From the NCBI GenBank assembly GCA_039707465.1, contig CM077643.1, forward strand, positions 374,152,419 to 374,216,418: a stretch of 64,000 nucleotides of DNA, given 5' to 3'. Positions 53,832 through 64,000 of this stretch are shown piece by piece. The notes under the pieces were generated by a model, which worked only from the letters and a program-made list of their open reading frames with translations, ran no database searches and was not told the origin of the DNA. The DNA comes from Rhabdophis nuchalis. Taxonomy: Eukaryota; Chordata; Lepidosauria; Squamata; Natricidae. Position 1 is the first letter of the stretch; the number at the start of each line of letters is the position of its first letter. Both the position numbers and the translations under genes were made by a program.

Positions 53832-54277
53832 TCTCTTTTTCTCTCTCTCTTTCTCCATTTCTCTCTCTCAATCTTTCTCTCCCTCTCTCTCTCTTTCTCC
53901 ATTTCTCTTTCTCTCTCTCTTTCTGTCTCTTTCTCTTTCTCCCTCTCTCTCTATTTTCTTCTTTCTCTTTTTCTCTTTCTCTCTCTCTTTCTGTCTTTCT
54001 TTCTGTCTCACTTTCTCTTTCTCTCTCTTTCTTTCTTTCCCTCTTTCTCTCTCTCTTTCCCTCTTTCTCTCTCTCTCTTTCTCTCTCTCTCTTTCTGTCT
54101 CTCTTTCTCTCTGTCTCTCTTTCTCTCTCTCTTTCTCTCTCTCTCTTTCTCTCTTTCTTTCCCTCTTTCTCTCTCTTTCTCTCTTTCTGTCTCTCTGTCT
54201 CTTTCTGTCTCTTTCTCTCTCTCTCTTTCTCTCTCTCCCTCTTTCTCTTTCTCTCCTCTCTCTCTGTCTCTCTTGCC

Positions 54278-54310
<33 letters not shown>

Positions 54311-54500
54311 TCTTTCTCTATCTTCTGCTTTGTCTGCCCATCTCTGTCACTCTGTATGTGTGTGTGTCTGTCTGTCTCTCATTCAAGCACTTAATCACTC
54401 ATTCTGTGTCTCTATCTTTCCCTCCCTCCCTCTCCCTGTCTCTCTGTGTGTGTTTGTCACTCTCTGATTCCCCCATCCTCCTTGTCTGTGCCTCTCTCTG
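53750..54500. repeat. (TTTC)n/(CT)n pyrimidine microsatellite
   Basis: It starts as pure TTTC for about 75 bp, then mixed CTCTTT and CTGTCT for about 650 bp. It is almost free of purines on the + strand and open in all three frames for that reason. Confidence 0.95.
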
Positions 54501-54677
54501 TCTGTCTGTCTGCCCCCCATCCCCCCAATCTCCCCCCATCCCCTCAATCTCCCTGGAAGTAGCCCGGCTCGCCAGCCCGTGCTGTTCCAGGGCTCGGGGT
54601 GAGGAGGAATGGTGACCCTCTGGACGCCCGTTCCCCTCAATCTCCCTGGAAGTAGGGTCCAGAGGGTCCAGAGGGTC

Positions 54678-55142
54678 GCCGTTCCTCCCCACCCCGAGCC
54701 CTGGAACAATGCGGGCTGGTGAGCCAGGCTACTTCCAGGGAGATTGAGGGGAACGGGCGTCCAGAGGCTCGCCGTTCCTCCCCATCCAGAGCCCTGGAAC
54801 AGCGCGGGCTGGCGAGCCGGGCTACTTCCAGGGAGATTGAGGGGAACAGGCATCCAGAGGCTCGCCGTTCCTCCTCACCCCGAGCCCTGGAACAGCGCGG
54901 GCTGGCGAGCCGGGCTACTTCCAGGGAGATTGAGGGGAACGGGCGTCCAGAGGTTCGCCGTTCCTCCCCACCCCGAGCCCTGGAACAGCGCGGGCTGGCG
55001 AGCCGGGCTACTTCCAGGGAGATTGAGGGGAACGGGCGTCCAGAGGCTCGCCGTTCCTCCCCACCCCGAGCCCTGGAACAGCGCGGGCTGGCGAGCCGGG
55101 CTACTTCCAGGGAGATTGAGGGGAACGGTCGTCCAGAGGGTC
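54678..55142. repeat. 93-bp minisatellite, five copies
   Basis: The GCCGTTCCTCC register recurs at 54678, 54771, 54864, 54957 and 55050 and is followed by a sixth start at 55143, an exact 93-bp period. Copies are nearly identical and CpG-rich. An inverted partial unit lies at about 54545-54655. Because 93 is a multiple of three, frames stay open on both strands. Confidence 0.95.
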
Positions 55143-55446
55143 GCCAGCCCACGCTACTTCCAGGATTCGGTGTGGGGTGGGAATAAACGGCGTCCCTCTG
55201 GATGCAGGTTCCCTCCCCCTACCCGCGGAGCCTCCGCACCCCATGGAAGTAGATGAGTGGCTGGCATGCCGCCTGGGGAGGCTCCGCACGGGGAGCAAGG
55301 GAGGGAATCGGCGGCCGGCAGAGAGGGTTGCTCCGGCAGGTCCCAGGATTCCCACCCTCAACGAGGGTGGAGGAAGAGCCGCACTCAAGGGGCCAAAGAG
55401 CCGCATGCGGCTCGCGAGCCGCGGTTTGCCGACCACTGCTCTATAC

Positions 55447-56265
55447 TACTGTCAAACAAAGATTTCCCTGATCAGAATTAAATTATGAGAGTTACAATCC
55501 CAAAATTCTAGAAGAGACAAAGTTGTCTTTTTTTGTTTTACACGTTCCATTTTGTTTTCTGTGTTTTGACAGAATGGTGTAAAAGAAATAAAATAAACAG
55601 GCTCACACTTGAAGCAGTTGTCATTATGCTTCACAGAACTGATAGTGTGTGAGAACTGCGAACTTTGCATTGGGATGTCTTTATGGGTTTTTTTTTCTTT
55701 TCAGGTTTGCATTTGGTGGTAAAACACAAACAACACTTTCAAAACAAATTATAGTAATCTGCGGTCTCATCTACTACAACTGTTTCTTTTTAAAAAGAGA
55801 AAAGGATACCTCCCAACAGGCAAGTATTAACACCAATGGAAATTGGCCTCAAAGAAAGGAGAATAACCGCCATGAAATGGTGCCCAACACTCCCAGACCT
55901 CACAGCTGATTCAAAAGAATACTGAATATCAAAAACTGCTAAGAACAAGAAGCACAAGGATAGATGCACTACAGGACAAAAGTTACACTAATATATTAAA
56001 AAAATGCTGGAATTGTATCATTAAAAAAGGTTGCAAAAGGAGGGGCAGAGTGAAATGTCAATGAGAGAAATTGAAATATTTTTAATTATTTTAAATACTC
56101 AAATTAAATTGCTGAATTATTCCATAGCAAGTTATTCTGCAGTGAGTTGACCAAGGCTAATTGGTTGTGCAGAGTTGGCCACACCAAGTTGTTCCATTCT
56201 GCCTCCCGTCCAACTCCAAGCAAATCTGAGTACTTTATCTGCTAGATAGCAATAACTAGGTCATA
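55447..56265. other. No gene or clear repeat seen
   Basis: Mixed AT-rich sequence. The frame 55649-55909 has no recognised domain. Confidence 0.5.
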
Positions 56266-57927
56266 GGTAAAGGTAAGGGTTCCCCTTGCATATATGTGCT
56301 AGTCATTCCTGACTCTAGGGGGTATTGCTCATCTCCATTTCAAAGCCGAAGAATCAGCATTGTCCAAAGTCGTGATTATTATTATTATTATTTATTTATT
56401 ACATTTGTATACCGCCCTATCTCCCTGATGGGAGAATGATAAAAGCAACAACAATAAATACAGTAGAAATATTAAAAATAGATTAAATTTGAAAACCCGT
56501 GCTAAAATTGTAATTAAGAACCCTTACTAAAATCACATTTAAAACTATGCCAGGCCGGCCTCATGAAATAAGTGTGTTTTTAATGCCTGGCGGAAGAGGC
56601 GCAGGTCCGTGATTGTACGAAGGTTGGGGGCAGGTCATTCCAGAGGGCAGGGGCTGCCACAGAGGAGGCTCTCCCCCTGGGAGTTGCCAGCCGGCATTAT
56701 CCAGCAGACGGCACCCTGAGGAGGCCCTCCCTGTGGGAGCAGACAGGTCGAAGGGAAGTATGTGGTAGGAGGCAGTCCTGCAAGTAATCAGGTCCCATGC
56801 CATGGAGTGCTTTAAAGATGGTTACTAACACCTTGAAGTGCACTCTGAAGGCCACAGGCAGCCAGTGCAGCTCGCGCAGGAGGGGTGTTATATAGGAATA
56901 TCTTGAGACTCCTGAAATCCCCCGCGCGGCTGCATTCTGAACTAGCTGGAGCCTCTGAGTGTACCTCAAGGGAAGCCCCATGTAGACAGCATTACAAGAC
57001 CGGACGATAGTTGGCTAACACAGCTGGGTCCAGGGAGGGCTTCTTGAGAAGGGGTCTCACCACCGCCTCTTTCAAGACGGTCGCGTTAACAATTCCCTGG
57101 AGCCAGCCTCGTGTAAGTACTAGCCAGGAGGGACACGGGTCCAATAAACATGTGGTGGCATTCAGCTGCCCCAGCATCCTGTCCATGTCATCAGGAGACA
57201 CAGGATCGAACTCTTCCCAAACAACAGTCTCAGGACCTGCCTCCGTCAGCCCGCCCGGACTAACCCAGTTGGAGGCCAACTTGTCCCGGATCTGAACGAT
57301 TTTATCCTGCAGATAACATCCAAATTCCTCTGCACGACCCTGCAAAGGAGCTTCCCGCGGCCTCTGGTGAAGGAGGGAGCGTATCACTCTAAACAGGGCA
57401 CCAGGGCGGTTATCTGCGGATGCGATAAGAGCGGAGAGATAATCTCGTTTCGCCACTCTTATCGCCGCAAGGTAGGTCCGCAAATGCGACCTTACCCGTG
57501 TCCGGTCAGATTCGGAGCGAGTGGACCTCCAAATGCTCTCTAGGCATCTCTTTCGGCGCTTCATTGCCCTCAGCTCCTCTGAAAACCAAGGAGCCAAGGT
57601 AGATTGACGCCGAGTGAGAGGCTGCAAGGGCACGATCGATCCAGGGCCCCATGGCCGCACTATTCCAGGCGGCCACTAGTCATGTGGCCAGTATGGTCAT
57701 GTGGCCAGTATGATTAAATGCCGAAGGCGCACAGTATGCTGATATCTTTCCACCAAAGATGGTTCCTATTTTTTTACTTGCATTTTTTACATGCTTTCGA
57801 ACTGCTAGGTTGGCAGAAGCTGGGACAAGTAATTGGAGCTCACTCTGTTACATGGTGATAGGGATTCGAACTGCGGACCTTTCTGATCGACAAGCTGAAT
57901 GTCTTAGCCACCGAGCCACTGTGTCCC
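56266..57927 (-). mobile_element. tRNA-derived SINE split by an L2 insertion
   Basis: 56266-56372 and 57680-57927 are the two halves of one antisense SINE of the roughly 350-bp family, joining near GTCGTGA and GTCATGTGGCC. The right half has a short internal repeat of GTCATGTGGCCAGTATG. Confidence 0.85.
56373..57677 (-). mobile_element. L2-like LINE with internal deletion, nested in the SINE
   Basis: Two minus-strand blocks: the 3' end with the ORF2 C-terminus (56373-56996; LQLVQNAAARGISG, LRELHWLPVAFR) and the pre-RT/early-RT region (56997-57665; [50 protein letters not shown]). The RT palm between them is deleted. The + strand left end has an (ATT)n tail complement. Confidence 0.92.
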
Positions 57928-57974
57928 AACTAGCTCATAATGACCCCTAAAATGTCCCTGTGGCTTGTCGCTCC

Positions 57975-58140
57975 CAGCAGCTTGTCGCTCTGTTACCTTG
58001 AATAGTGTCATTGGGCAATTTTCAGTAGATTTATTTAAGGGCAGAGAAATAACGACTCGTTACTGCTCTTATTACCATGATGTAATCCTGAATATCGGCT
58101 CTTACTCGTGTTTGGTCAGGCTTTCACTTTGTCTTCCTTT
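57975..58140 (-). mobile_element. Degraded L2-like ORF2 piece
   Basis: GAGAAATAACGACTCGTTAC and CTCTTACTCGTGTTTGGTCAG correspond to 57440-57510 of the better-preserved copy. Confidence 0.6.
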
Positions 58141-58339
58141 ACTCATGTTTTATAAATAGCTGTAGAAACTGTCATGGGGGCAGAGGCATTCTTAGAAATA
58201 GAGGAAATATTGAAAGTTGGCATTTTGTCTTGCAGTGTATTGGCTTTCTATTTAGAAAAAATAAAAGATTATTTTCCTGCCCCTCCCACATACTCAAAAA
58301 CAGGACAAACAAGGCAACCTGACTGGCACATATGTATTC

Positions 58340-58932
58340 CAGGGGTGGGTCCCAGCTTCTTTTACTGCCGGTTCACTCAGGGATGCGCTTTGGGCATGTG
58401 CGCACTTTATGCATGCTATGCACACATGCACAGTAGTAAAAAAAAAAGCTTCTGTGCATGTGCAGAAGCAAAAAACAAGATGGCGGCACTTATGGTGCCA
58501 CTGCTAGAACCGGTTCGGGGGCATGGCCAGCCAAGTTGCTACCTATTCAGCCAAACCAGTCCGAACCGGTAGGAACCAGTGGTGGGTTGCAGGAGGTATG
58601 CCCTGGTATGGGCAATCTGATGCCTGCCAGGAGCACCGGGTACCATTCCAGTATGATGCTCCAGAGGGCCCACCCACTTGCCCATCCTCCTTACCTGTAT
58701 TTGAGGTCTTTGGTGTTTCTGCGCATGGTGCATACAGCGCCTGCGTGATGCTCCACCAAGCAGCTGGAGCATCACAGAGGCATCGCAGGAGGTAAGGACG
58801 CATGCACACGTGTGCACGCATGCTGCATGTGTTCATTTGGTGGACACAGGGCCCCGTTGCATCATACTGGTTGCAACGGGATCCGGAACCCACCCCTGGT
58901 AGGAACCCACCCCTGGTAGGAACCCACCTCTG
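58340..58932. mobile_element. hAT-type non-autonomous element
   Basis: Ends CAGGGGTGGGT and ACCCACCTCTG, with flanks ATGTATTC and GTGTATTC (7 of 8). AACCCACCCCTGGTAGG is repeated near the right end. The interior has GCATGTGCGCAC-type alternating sequence. No transposase. Confidence 0.85.
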
Positions 58933-58940
58933 GTGTATTC

Positions 58941-60411
58941 ATAGGAAGACACTGAGCTGGGCACAACATATTCATGGCAATGACTTTCATAATCTCAAGC
59001 AAAAGTCTTCCCCACTACTTGTTATCTTGTCCTTTTCAATAGGGAATGCCAGGGCTTGAACCCAGGGGCATCTGCATTCAAAGTATGTGCATTTAGCCAA
59101 ATTCTGCTCCTTGATCTCTAAAAAAAGGGGGGGCGGGGAATAGAATACAAACAACAAAATTCCTACAAGGAATGCTACAATTTTCTTTTAAAGCTGCTTT
59201 TATTCAACTCTGCTGAATATATTGGAGGGGGGGTTTCTATGAGTAGTTTCTCTCACCTCCCTAGGATACCGGTTCTGTAAAAAAAACCAAAAAAACCCTG
59301 ACTGTCGATCTTGCACCATTCATCAGGGATGCAGAGAGTGTGAGACAGCAAAGTGTTGCTTTAAACAAGTGATGTCATGAAGTCTCCGTGCTACTGCATC
59401 ATGGCCCCCTCTGCTGTGCAGAAACGGAAAGCTTTATCCCTGAAAATGAGTGCTAAGCATTTGGGTTCCCAAATGATACCTGCTGCAACGTTCTAGTATG
59501 TAAGGTGCAGGAGGTTTTGCATTCGGTATTTTTGTCTCAGGGAATCACAATGTCAAATTGCAAGGGGGAGGGGGTGGGGAAACGATGCACCTGGAAAACG
59601 ACAGAGTCAACTGAGGTCAGGAGACGAGTTCCCCAGCGTGGCAGGCTTCATCATGGCCTTTCCTGCCAGAGAGATCTGCTGGCAGGCTGATAAATGGAGG
59701 GCATTTGTACTGGCTTTTTTTTTTTTAAGGATATTAAACAGCATGGCGCATTCTTTGTACGTGTATCCTTTTAATATGAAATCAGGCTTCAAATGTAAGC
59801 CTTTTCTCCCACATTGGATGTTAAATTAACATGGTTTTCCACCTATCTTAGAGTCAGCAGATTACATTCTTGTGATCTTTGCTGTCCCCGTTGCTGATTC
59901 CTGTTTTTTAAATTATATTCTTATTAAGCCTTGGAAGAAATGAAAAATCAAAATGACATACAAAAAGGGAAAGCAGGAAAAAAAATAAAGTATTAAGTAA
60001 AGGAACAGGGAATTTACAAACATCCTAGAAATAGATTGCAATTTCAGTGGGTTTAAAAAAAAAAAAGTTTTAAATAATTGACTAAACTATAGGGTTTTAA
60101 AAATCATTGTTAAAATTCAAGCAATATCTGAATATCAATATCAATAGCAGTAGGCAGTGCAGGAAATGTCATAAAATGAGATAAGAATTACAGTAATTTC
60201 TATCTGAACAATCTAAGAAAATATGTCAAATATGTCAAAATGTGAACGTGGTACCAGCCCATTCCTAGTGTTACAATCCAAAAATGCTTCCTGAATTAGC
60301 TGATTAGATGAAAAGGGGGGAAAGCCAACCTGATACTTTACTTTACTTTACTGAGGTGCTGGGACCAGGTTTAATTTTGTGGTTTAAGGCTGAACTTGGT
60401 CTAAGCCATAT
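58941..60411. other. No gene or clear repeat seen
   Basis: Open frames are short and unassignable. Low-complexity G, A and T runs lie near 59130, 59280 and 59715. CTTTACTTTACTTTAC occurs near 60340. Confidence 0.5.
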
Positions 60412-60758
60412 TTAACAGAATAACAGAGTTGGAAGGGTCATTGGAGATCTTCTAGTCCTACCCCCTGCTCAGGCAGGAAACCCTACATCATTTCAGATAA
60501 ATGGCTGTTTAATCTCTTCTTAAAACCTCTAGTGTTGAAGCATCCACAACTTCTGGAGGCAAGTTGTTCCACTGTCAGGAAATTTCTCCTTCGTTCTTGA
60601 TTAGATCTCTCCTTGATTACTTTTCATCCATTGCTTCTTGTCCTGCTTTCAGGTGCTTTGGAGAATAGGTTGACCCTGCTCTTCTTTGTGGCAGCCCCTT
60701 AGATATTAGAACACTGATATAATTTCACTCCAATCCTTCTTTTCATTAAACTAGACAT

Positions 60759-61465
60759 ACTCAATTGAGTGTGTCTCCGTACAGTCACTCAAGCACTCGT
60801 GACATCCCGCCTTGACTATTGCAACGCTCTCCACATGGGGCTCCTCTTGAGGTGCATCCGGAGGCTCCAGTTAGTCCAGAACGCGGTCGCGCGGGGGATT
60901 TCGGGAACATCTCGAAGTTCCCATGTAACACCACTCCTGCGTGAGCTGCACTGGCTACCGGTGGCCTTCCGGGTGCGCTTCAAGGTGCTTGTTACCATCT
61001 TCAAATCGCTCCATGGCTCAGGGCCTAGTTACTTGCGGGACCGCCTCCTGCCACATACCTCCCATCGACCGATCCGCTCCCACAGAGAGGGTCTTCTCAG
61101 GGTGCCGACTGCCGACCAATGCCGGCTGGCAACGCCCAGAAATAGGGCCTTCTCTGTGGCAGGGCCCTCTGGAACGACCTCCCCCCCCGAACTTCGTACT
61201 ATCACGGACCTTCCCCTCTTCCGCCACTCACTTAAGACACACCTCTTTCAGCAAGCTGGACTGGCATAGAATTTAATGTAGGAATGATAGAGCCTTAGCC
61301 AAATTTTTAATGGGATTTTTAGCACAGGTTTATTATTTAATTTATTTTTACTTTTGTACATATGTTATTTATTATTGTATATTTTTTAATGTCCTGTGCA
61401 CCGCCCAGAGTCCGTCTCGACGGATATTGGTGCGGTTTATAAATCGAATAAATAATAATAATAAA
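60759..61465 (+). mobile_element. L2-like LINE 3' fragment nested in CR1
   Basis: ORF2 C-terminus at 60769-61269 (VTSRLDYCNALHMGLL, LQLVQNAVARGISG, LRELHWLPVAFR), 3' UTR with CACCGCCCAGAGTCC, and an (AAT)n tail. Confidence 0.92.
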
Positions 61466-61507
61466 ATAATAATAATTCCTACAACTGTTCTTCTTCATAT
61501 GTTTTAG

Positions 61508-62315
61508 CTGTTGTGGCCCATCAGATGCCATGGTCCTCTGGCAGCAGACTTGGACCATGAGGAGGTTGGGGAGGAACTTGGGCCAGTTCTGGAGTCTGAG
61601 GAAGGTTCTGATGGATGCTCTGTGTTGGAAGCAGAGATAAAGCCAGGACTGTCCAACATTTCCCAGCCACAGGAGAGGCAACTGCTTTTGGAAGCTAAGT
61701 AGGGAGGAAGAACTTCTGGGGCCTGTTCCAGATGTGCTAGAGGTGGGTTGCTGCCAGTTTGCCCAGATTGAGCAAACCAGTAGTAGCGGCGTTGGGAGGC
61801 TCCACCCACCTACCTGGATGCTTCTGCGCATGCGCAGAAGTGGCACATGCACGTGCGAGCATGCGAGTGCAGGAACGCACCCAAACCAGTAGTAGAAAAA
61901 TTGGCAACCCACCTCTGAGATGCACGCTGTTAGGAGAGGAGAACAACTGAGGACAAAGAGTCAACTCAGGAAGCAAGATACACATGATGCTGAATGGCCC
62001 CTCCCTGGCTGGGGAATAAATAGAAGGGAAGGGGAGCGGTGGTTGTAGGAGACAACTGTTCGGATTTCAGAAGATTTGGCTCATCGTGTTTTGTGCCTCA
62101 GAGACTGCTTGCCAGAACTTAATTTACAGCTTTGCGGTTGGAAGGTCCCGGCCTGGCAATTATCTCAAAGAACTAACAAGGTCTGTTACTGCAGTTAACC
62201 AGATTGTTGCCTGGACTTTTTGGTGTGTGAATCCCATTCATTCACAGGAGATAATAAAGGGTTTTTTTGGAACAAGGAGTCTGTTTTTGGTTCTTCTAAG
62301 GCTGGGACAGAACAT
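61508..62315 (+). repeat. Solo LTR nested in CR1
   Basis: About 808 bp from CTGTTGTGGCCC to GGGACAGAACA, flanked on both sides by TTAG of the split CR1. A TATA-like AATAAATAGAAG lies near 62013 and GAGATAATAAAGGG with T-rich sequence near 62250. No internal retroviral genes. Not related at sight to the ERV1/ERV2 LTRs. Confidence 0.7.
61738..61917. mobile_element. hAT-type MITE inside the solo LTR
   Basis: The ends AGAGGTGGGTTGCTGCCAG and TTGGCAACCCACCTCT are inverted repeats. The flanks AGATGTGC and AGATGCAC match at 6 of 8. A GCTTCTGCGCATGCGCAGAAG palindrome lies in the centre. Confidence 0.75.
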
Positions 62316-62694
62316 TAGTCTCCAGTCCCCTAATCATTCTTTTTGCTCTTCTCTGCACACTTTCTAGAATCTCAACATCTTTTTTACATCGTGGTGATCA
62401 AAACTATTCCAAATGTGGTTTTACCAAGGCATTATAAAATGGTAGTAACACTTCACTTGATCTTGATTCTATCCCTAAAAAAGGTTAGGTTCACCACCAC
62501 TCAAAACTAACTTTTCCCAGGATATACACCACACATTAAAATAGTAAAACCTTTCTTAAATTAAAATAATAACCAAAATGCAATATATCAGCTATGGATC
62601 TCGCTGTGTGACAAGTATCCTTTTTCTTGGTCTATGTTATCTTTTGCTGTGGAAAAACTGCAGGAGGGAGTGATCTATATTTCTTTAAAATGAA

Positions 62695-62731
62695 ACCGGT
62701 CCCTGGTGCAAAAAAGGTTGGGGACCCCTGA
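62695..62731. mobile_element. One end of a hAT-type element
   Basis: GGTTGGGGACCCCTG preceded by CTGGTGCAAAAAA is a terminal sequence of the CAGGGGTCCCCAACC kind. The other end is not found. Confidence 0.6.
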
Positions 62732-63722
62732 CCTATAGGGAATGTTCCAGCTTTGATTTCCTAGCTGAAACAGAGGAACTGAAGTAAATAGCAAGAATCT
62801 TCCTGATCACAATTCTTGAATGCCCACCAACGTGCATAACAGAGAGTACTGCTCTTCCTACACAACCTTCTCCAGCTGATAGGCAACAATCTATTCTGCA
62901 GAACTGCAAACCCTAAGCACAACAAAGTGGCTACACTTTACATCAGATTGAGAAGACTTGGTGCGGACTTGACCCCAATGTCTTATCTGTCCCAGTGTGT
63001 CAAGTGTTGTATGGCTAATTCAAGCCACCTAATTTGAGGGCCATACCTGAAAACAGCACATTCTTCCATCTCTCTATCAAGTGTGATGCCTTCAATATGC
63101 AGAAGCTAACATCAGATGTGTTGTGTTTTGACTGAAGAAATATGTTCCTACTCTGTTCTTTCAACAACAAATACTTGGTGTAGCATATGGCTGTTTCCAA
63201 CAGGGTTGAAAATCTACCACCACCCACAAACCCACCCACTCTTCTGTGTGAGTTTGCTTAAAAAATGTGTTGCTGTAGCAGGGCACTGATCCAGATTCTT
63301 GTTGAAGATGCAAATCATCCTTCTGTATGCAACATAAGCCAAAAAGAGTCTGATCACTCAAAGGACCAACTATTTGCTTGTTGGACTACATTGCTAGTTA
63401 GCATTTATTTGGAGGACATGGTTATCAAAGTAGGCAGTTGATTAAAACCTCTTTTTTCCCTTTTATTAAAAGGATTTTTACTATAAAAAAGTCCACTATC
63501 TTTAAACCAGAATAAGATAAAACATAGAGAAACAATCCTATTGTCATCAAATGTTTGCACCTTCAGCTTTGATGAACCACAGCATGGCCAATGGCAAAGG
63601 ACTATCCTAACCTAAAGCTTGAGGACACAAGCTTTTTTCCCCCTGACATAAGGGGACAGTAATTTCTTTTCACCATCTTGGATCTAACCAACGGTGCATG
63701 GGTCTGTTTGAAGTTGCTAAAT
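62732..63722. other. No gene or clear repeat seen
   Basis: Mixed sequence. Two short minus-strand frames (63015-63361) have no recognised homology. Confidence 0.5.
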
Positions 63723-63911
63723 CAGGGGTGAAATTCAGCAGGTTCTGACAGGTTCTGGAGAACTGGTAACAGAAAGTTTGAGTAGTTCAGAGAGCGGGCA
63801 AATACCACCTCTGGCTGGCCCCAGAGTGCGAGTGGGAATGGAGATTTTGCATTATCCTTCCCCTGCCACAGCCACAGAACCAGTAATAAAAATAATTGAA
63901 TTTCACTACTG
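63723..63911. mobile_element. hAT-type MITE
   Basis: Ends CAGGGGTGAAATTC and GAATTTCACTACTG, with flanks TGCTAAAT and TGCCATAT (6 of 8). Confidence 0.8.
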
Positions 63912-64000
63912 TGCCATATATGCATACCAGCACAAGCAATGGAGAAATGCATGTGAAGAGATGGAGAACGAATATGAGGAAAAATGTAGAGAGGGTTTGG

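Larger units (their letters stand above)
53537..55438. mobile_element. hAT-type non-autonomous element, 1.9 kb, with internal repeats
   Basis: Ends CAGTGGTGGGCAAA and TTTGCCGACCACTG, with the perfect 8-bp duplication CTCTATAC at 53529-53536 and 55439-55446. The interior is a pyrimidine microsatellite (53750-54500) and a CpG-rich minisatellite (54678-55142). No transposase is encoded. Long open frames here arise from repeats. Confidence 0.93.
60412..62480 (-). mobile_element. CR1 LINE 3' part, split by L2 and a solo LTR
   Basis: CR1 blocks at 60412-60758, 61466-61507 and 62316-62480 read in order as one antisense CR1 3' end and ORF2 C-terminus (AACAGAGTTGGAAGGGTC, CTTTTCATTAAACTAGACAT, then TTAGTCTCCAGTCCCC). 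Decayed coding. Confidence 0.88.

Noticed and set aside
53701..54615. A 304-codon Ser/Leu/Phe-rich frame
   Set aside because: It is a translation of the TTTC/CT microsatellite. All three frames are open, so openness carries no coding evidence.
54637..55256. Repeat-protein-like frames of 150-170 codons on both strands
   Set aside because: They are products of a 93-bp minisatellite whose unit is a multiple of three, inside a hAT element.
1..64000. CRISPR arrays, operons, Shine-Dalgarno sites and bacterial mobile elements
   Set aside because: The window is vertebrate nuclear DNA. Tandem repeats here are micro- and minisatellites without spacer structure.

Overview
The window reads as nuclear DNA of a squamate reptile, most likely a snake. 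The evidence is the mix of repeats: CR1 and L2-like LINEs, L1, two families of tRNA-derived SINEs of squamate type, a Penelope-like element, many hAT-type non-autonomous elements, non-autonomous Helitrons and a Tc1 relic, with low GC between islands. There is no bacterial-type gene organisation, rRNA, CRISPR array or functional tRNA gene. Species assignment is inference.

Only two host protein-coding genes can be supported, and they are paralogues about 20.5 kb apart on the + strand (28096-30362 and 48603-51904). Each has a 58-nt coding exon 1 for a signal peptide ending in a phase-1 intron. Exon 2 encodes an eight-cysteine domain followed by a polyproline tail. Their proximal promoters and 3' ends are also alignable. 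The architecture is that of small secreted defensin-type peptide genes, but the cysteine spacing is not that of beta-defensins and I do not recognise the family. The second gene has a much longer tail made of proline blocks separated by repeated K-W-H motifs. These two genes are the best candidate in the window for an undescribed system.

Region by region: 1-4.7 kb holds a GC-rich leader-like segment and LINE ends. These belong to a near-identical direct duplication (1171-3430 and 3440-6419) whose junction is a perfect hairpin. 4.7-12.9 kb is a defective endogenous retrovirus (ERV1) with two LTRs, a 5-bp target duplication, a primer-binding site, betaretrovirus-like gag and pol remnants and an env remnant with a CX6CC motif; L2 and CR1 elements have inserted into it. 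13-27 kb is a repeat field with Helitrons, hAT elements, an L1 in each orientation, SINEs and a 1.8-kb GC-rich fold-back element. 27.7-30.5 kb is the first peptide gene. 30.9-35.9 kb is an antisense stack of Tc1, CR1 and L2. 35.9-37.2 kb is a Penelope-like element with a 99-bp perfect inverted repeat at its 5' end and a hammerhead-like motif in its 3' region. 37.2-39.6 kb is a second ERV (ERV2), whose env-position reading frame carries an Ig-like domain and a transmembrane segment shared with ERV1; its LTR contains a scrambled insertion. 40-47.9 kb is repeats, 48.2-52 kb the second peptide gene, and 53-64 kb again hAT, SINE, L2, CR1 and solo-LTR insertions, several nested.

Apart from the two peptide genes I see no genes working together. 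The rest records serial insertion, recombination and template switching. Boundaries of repeats are by eye; those with a stated target-site duplication are precise, the others are good to about 10-30 bp.
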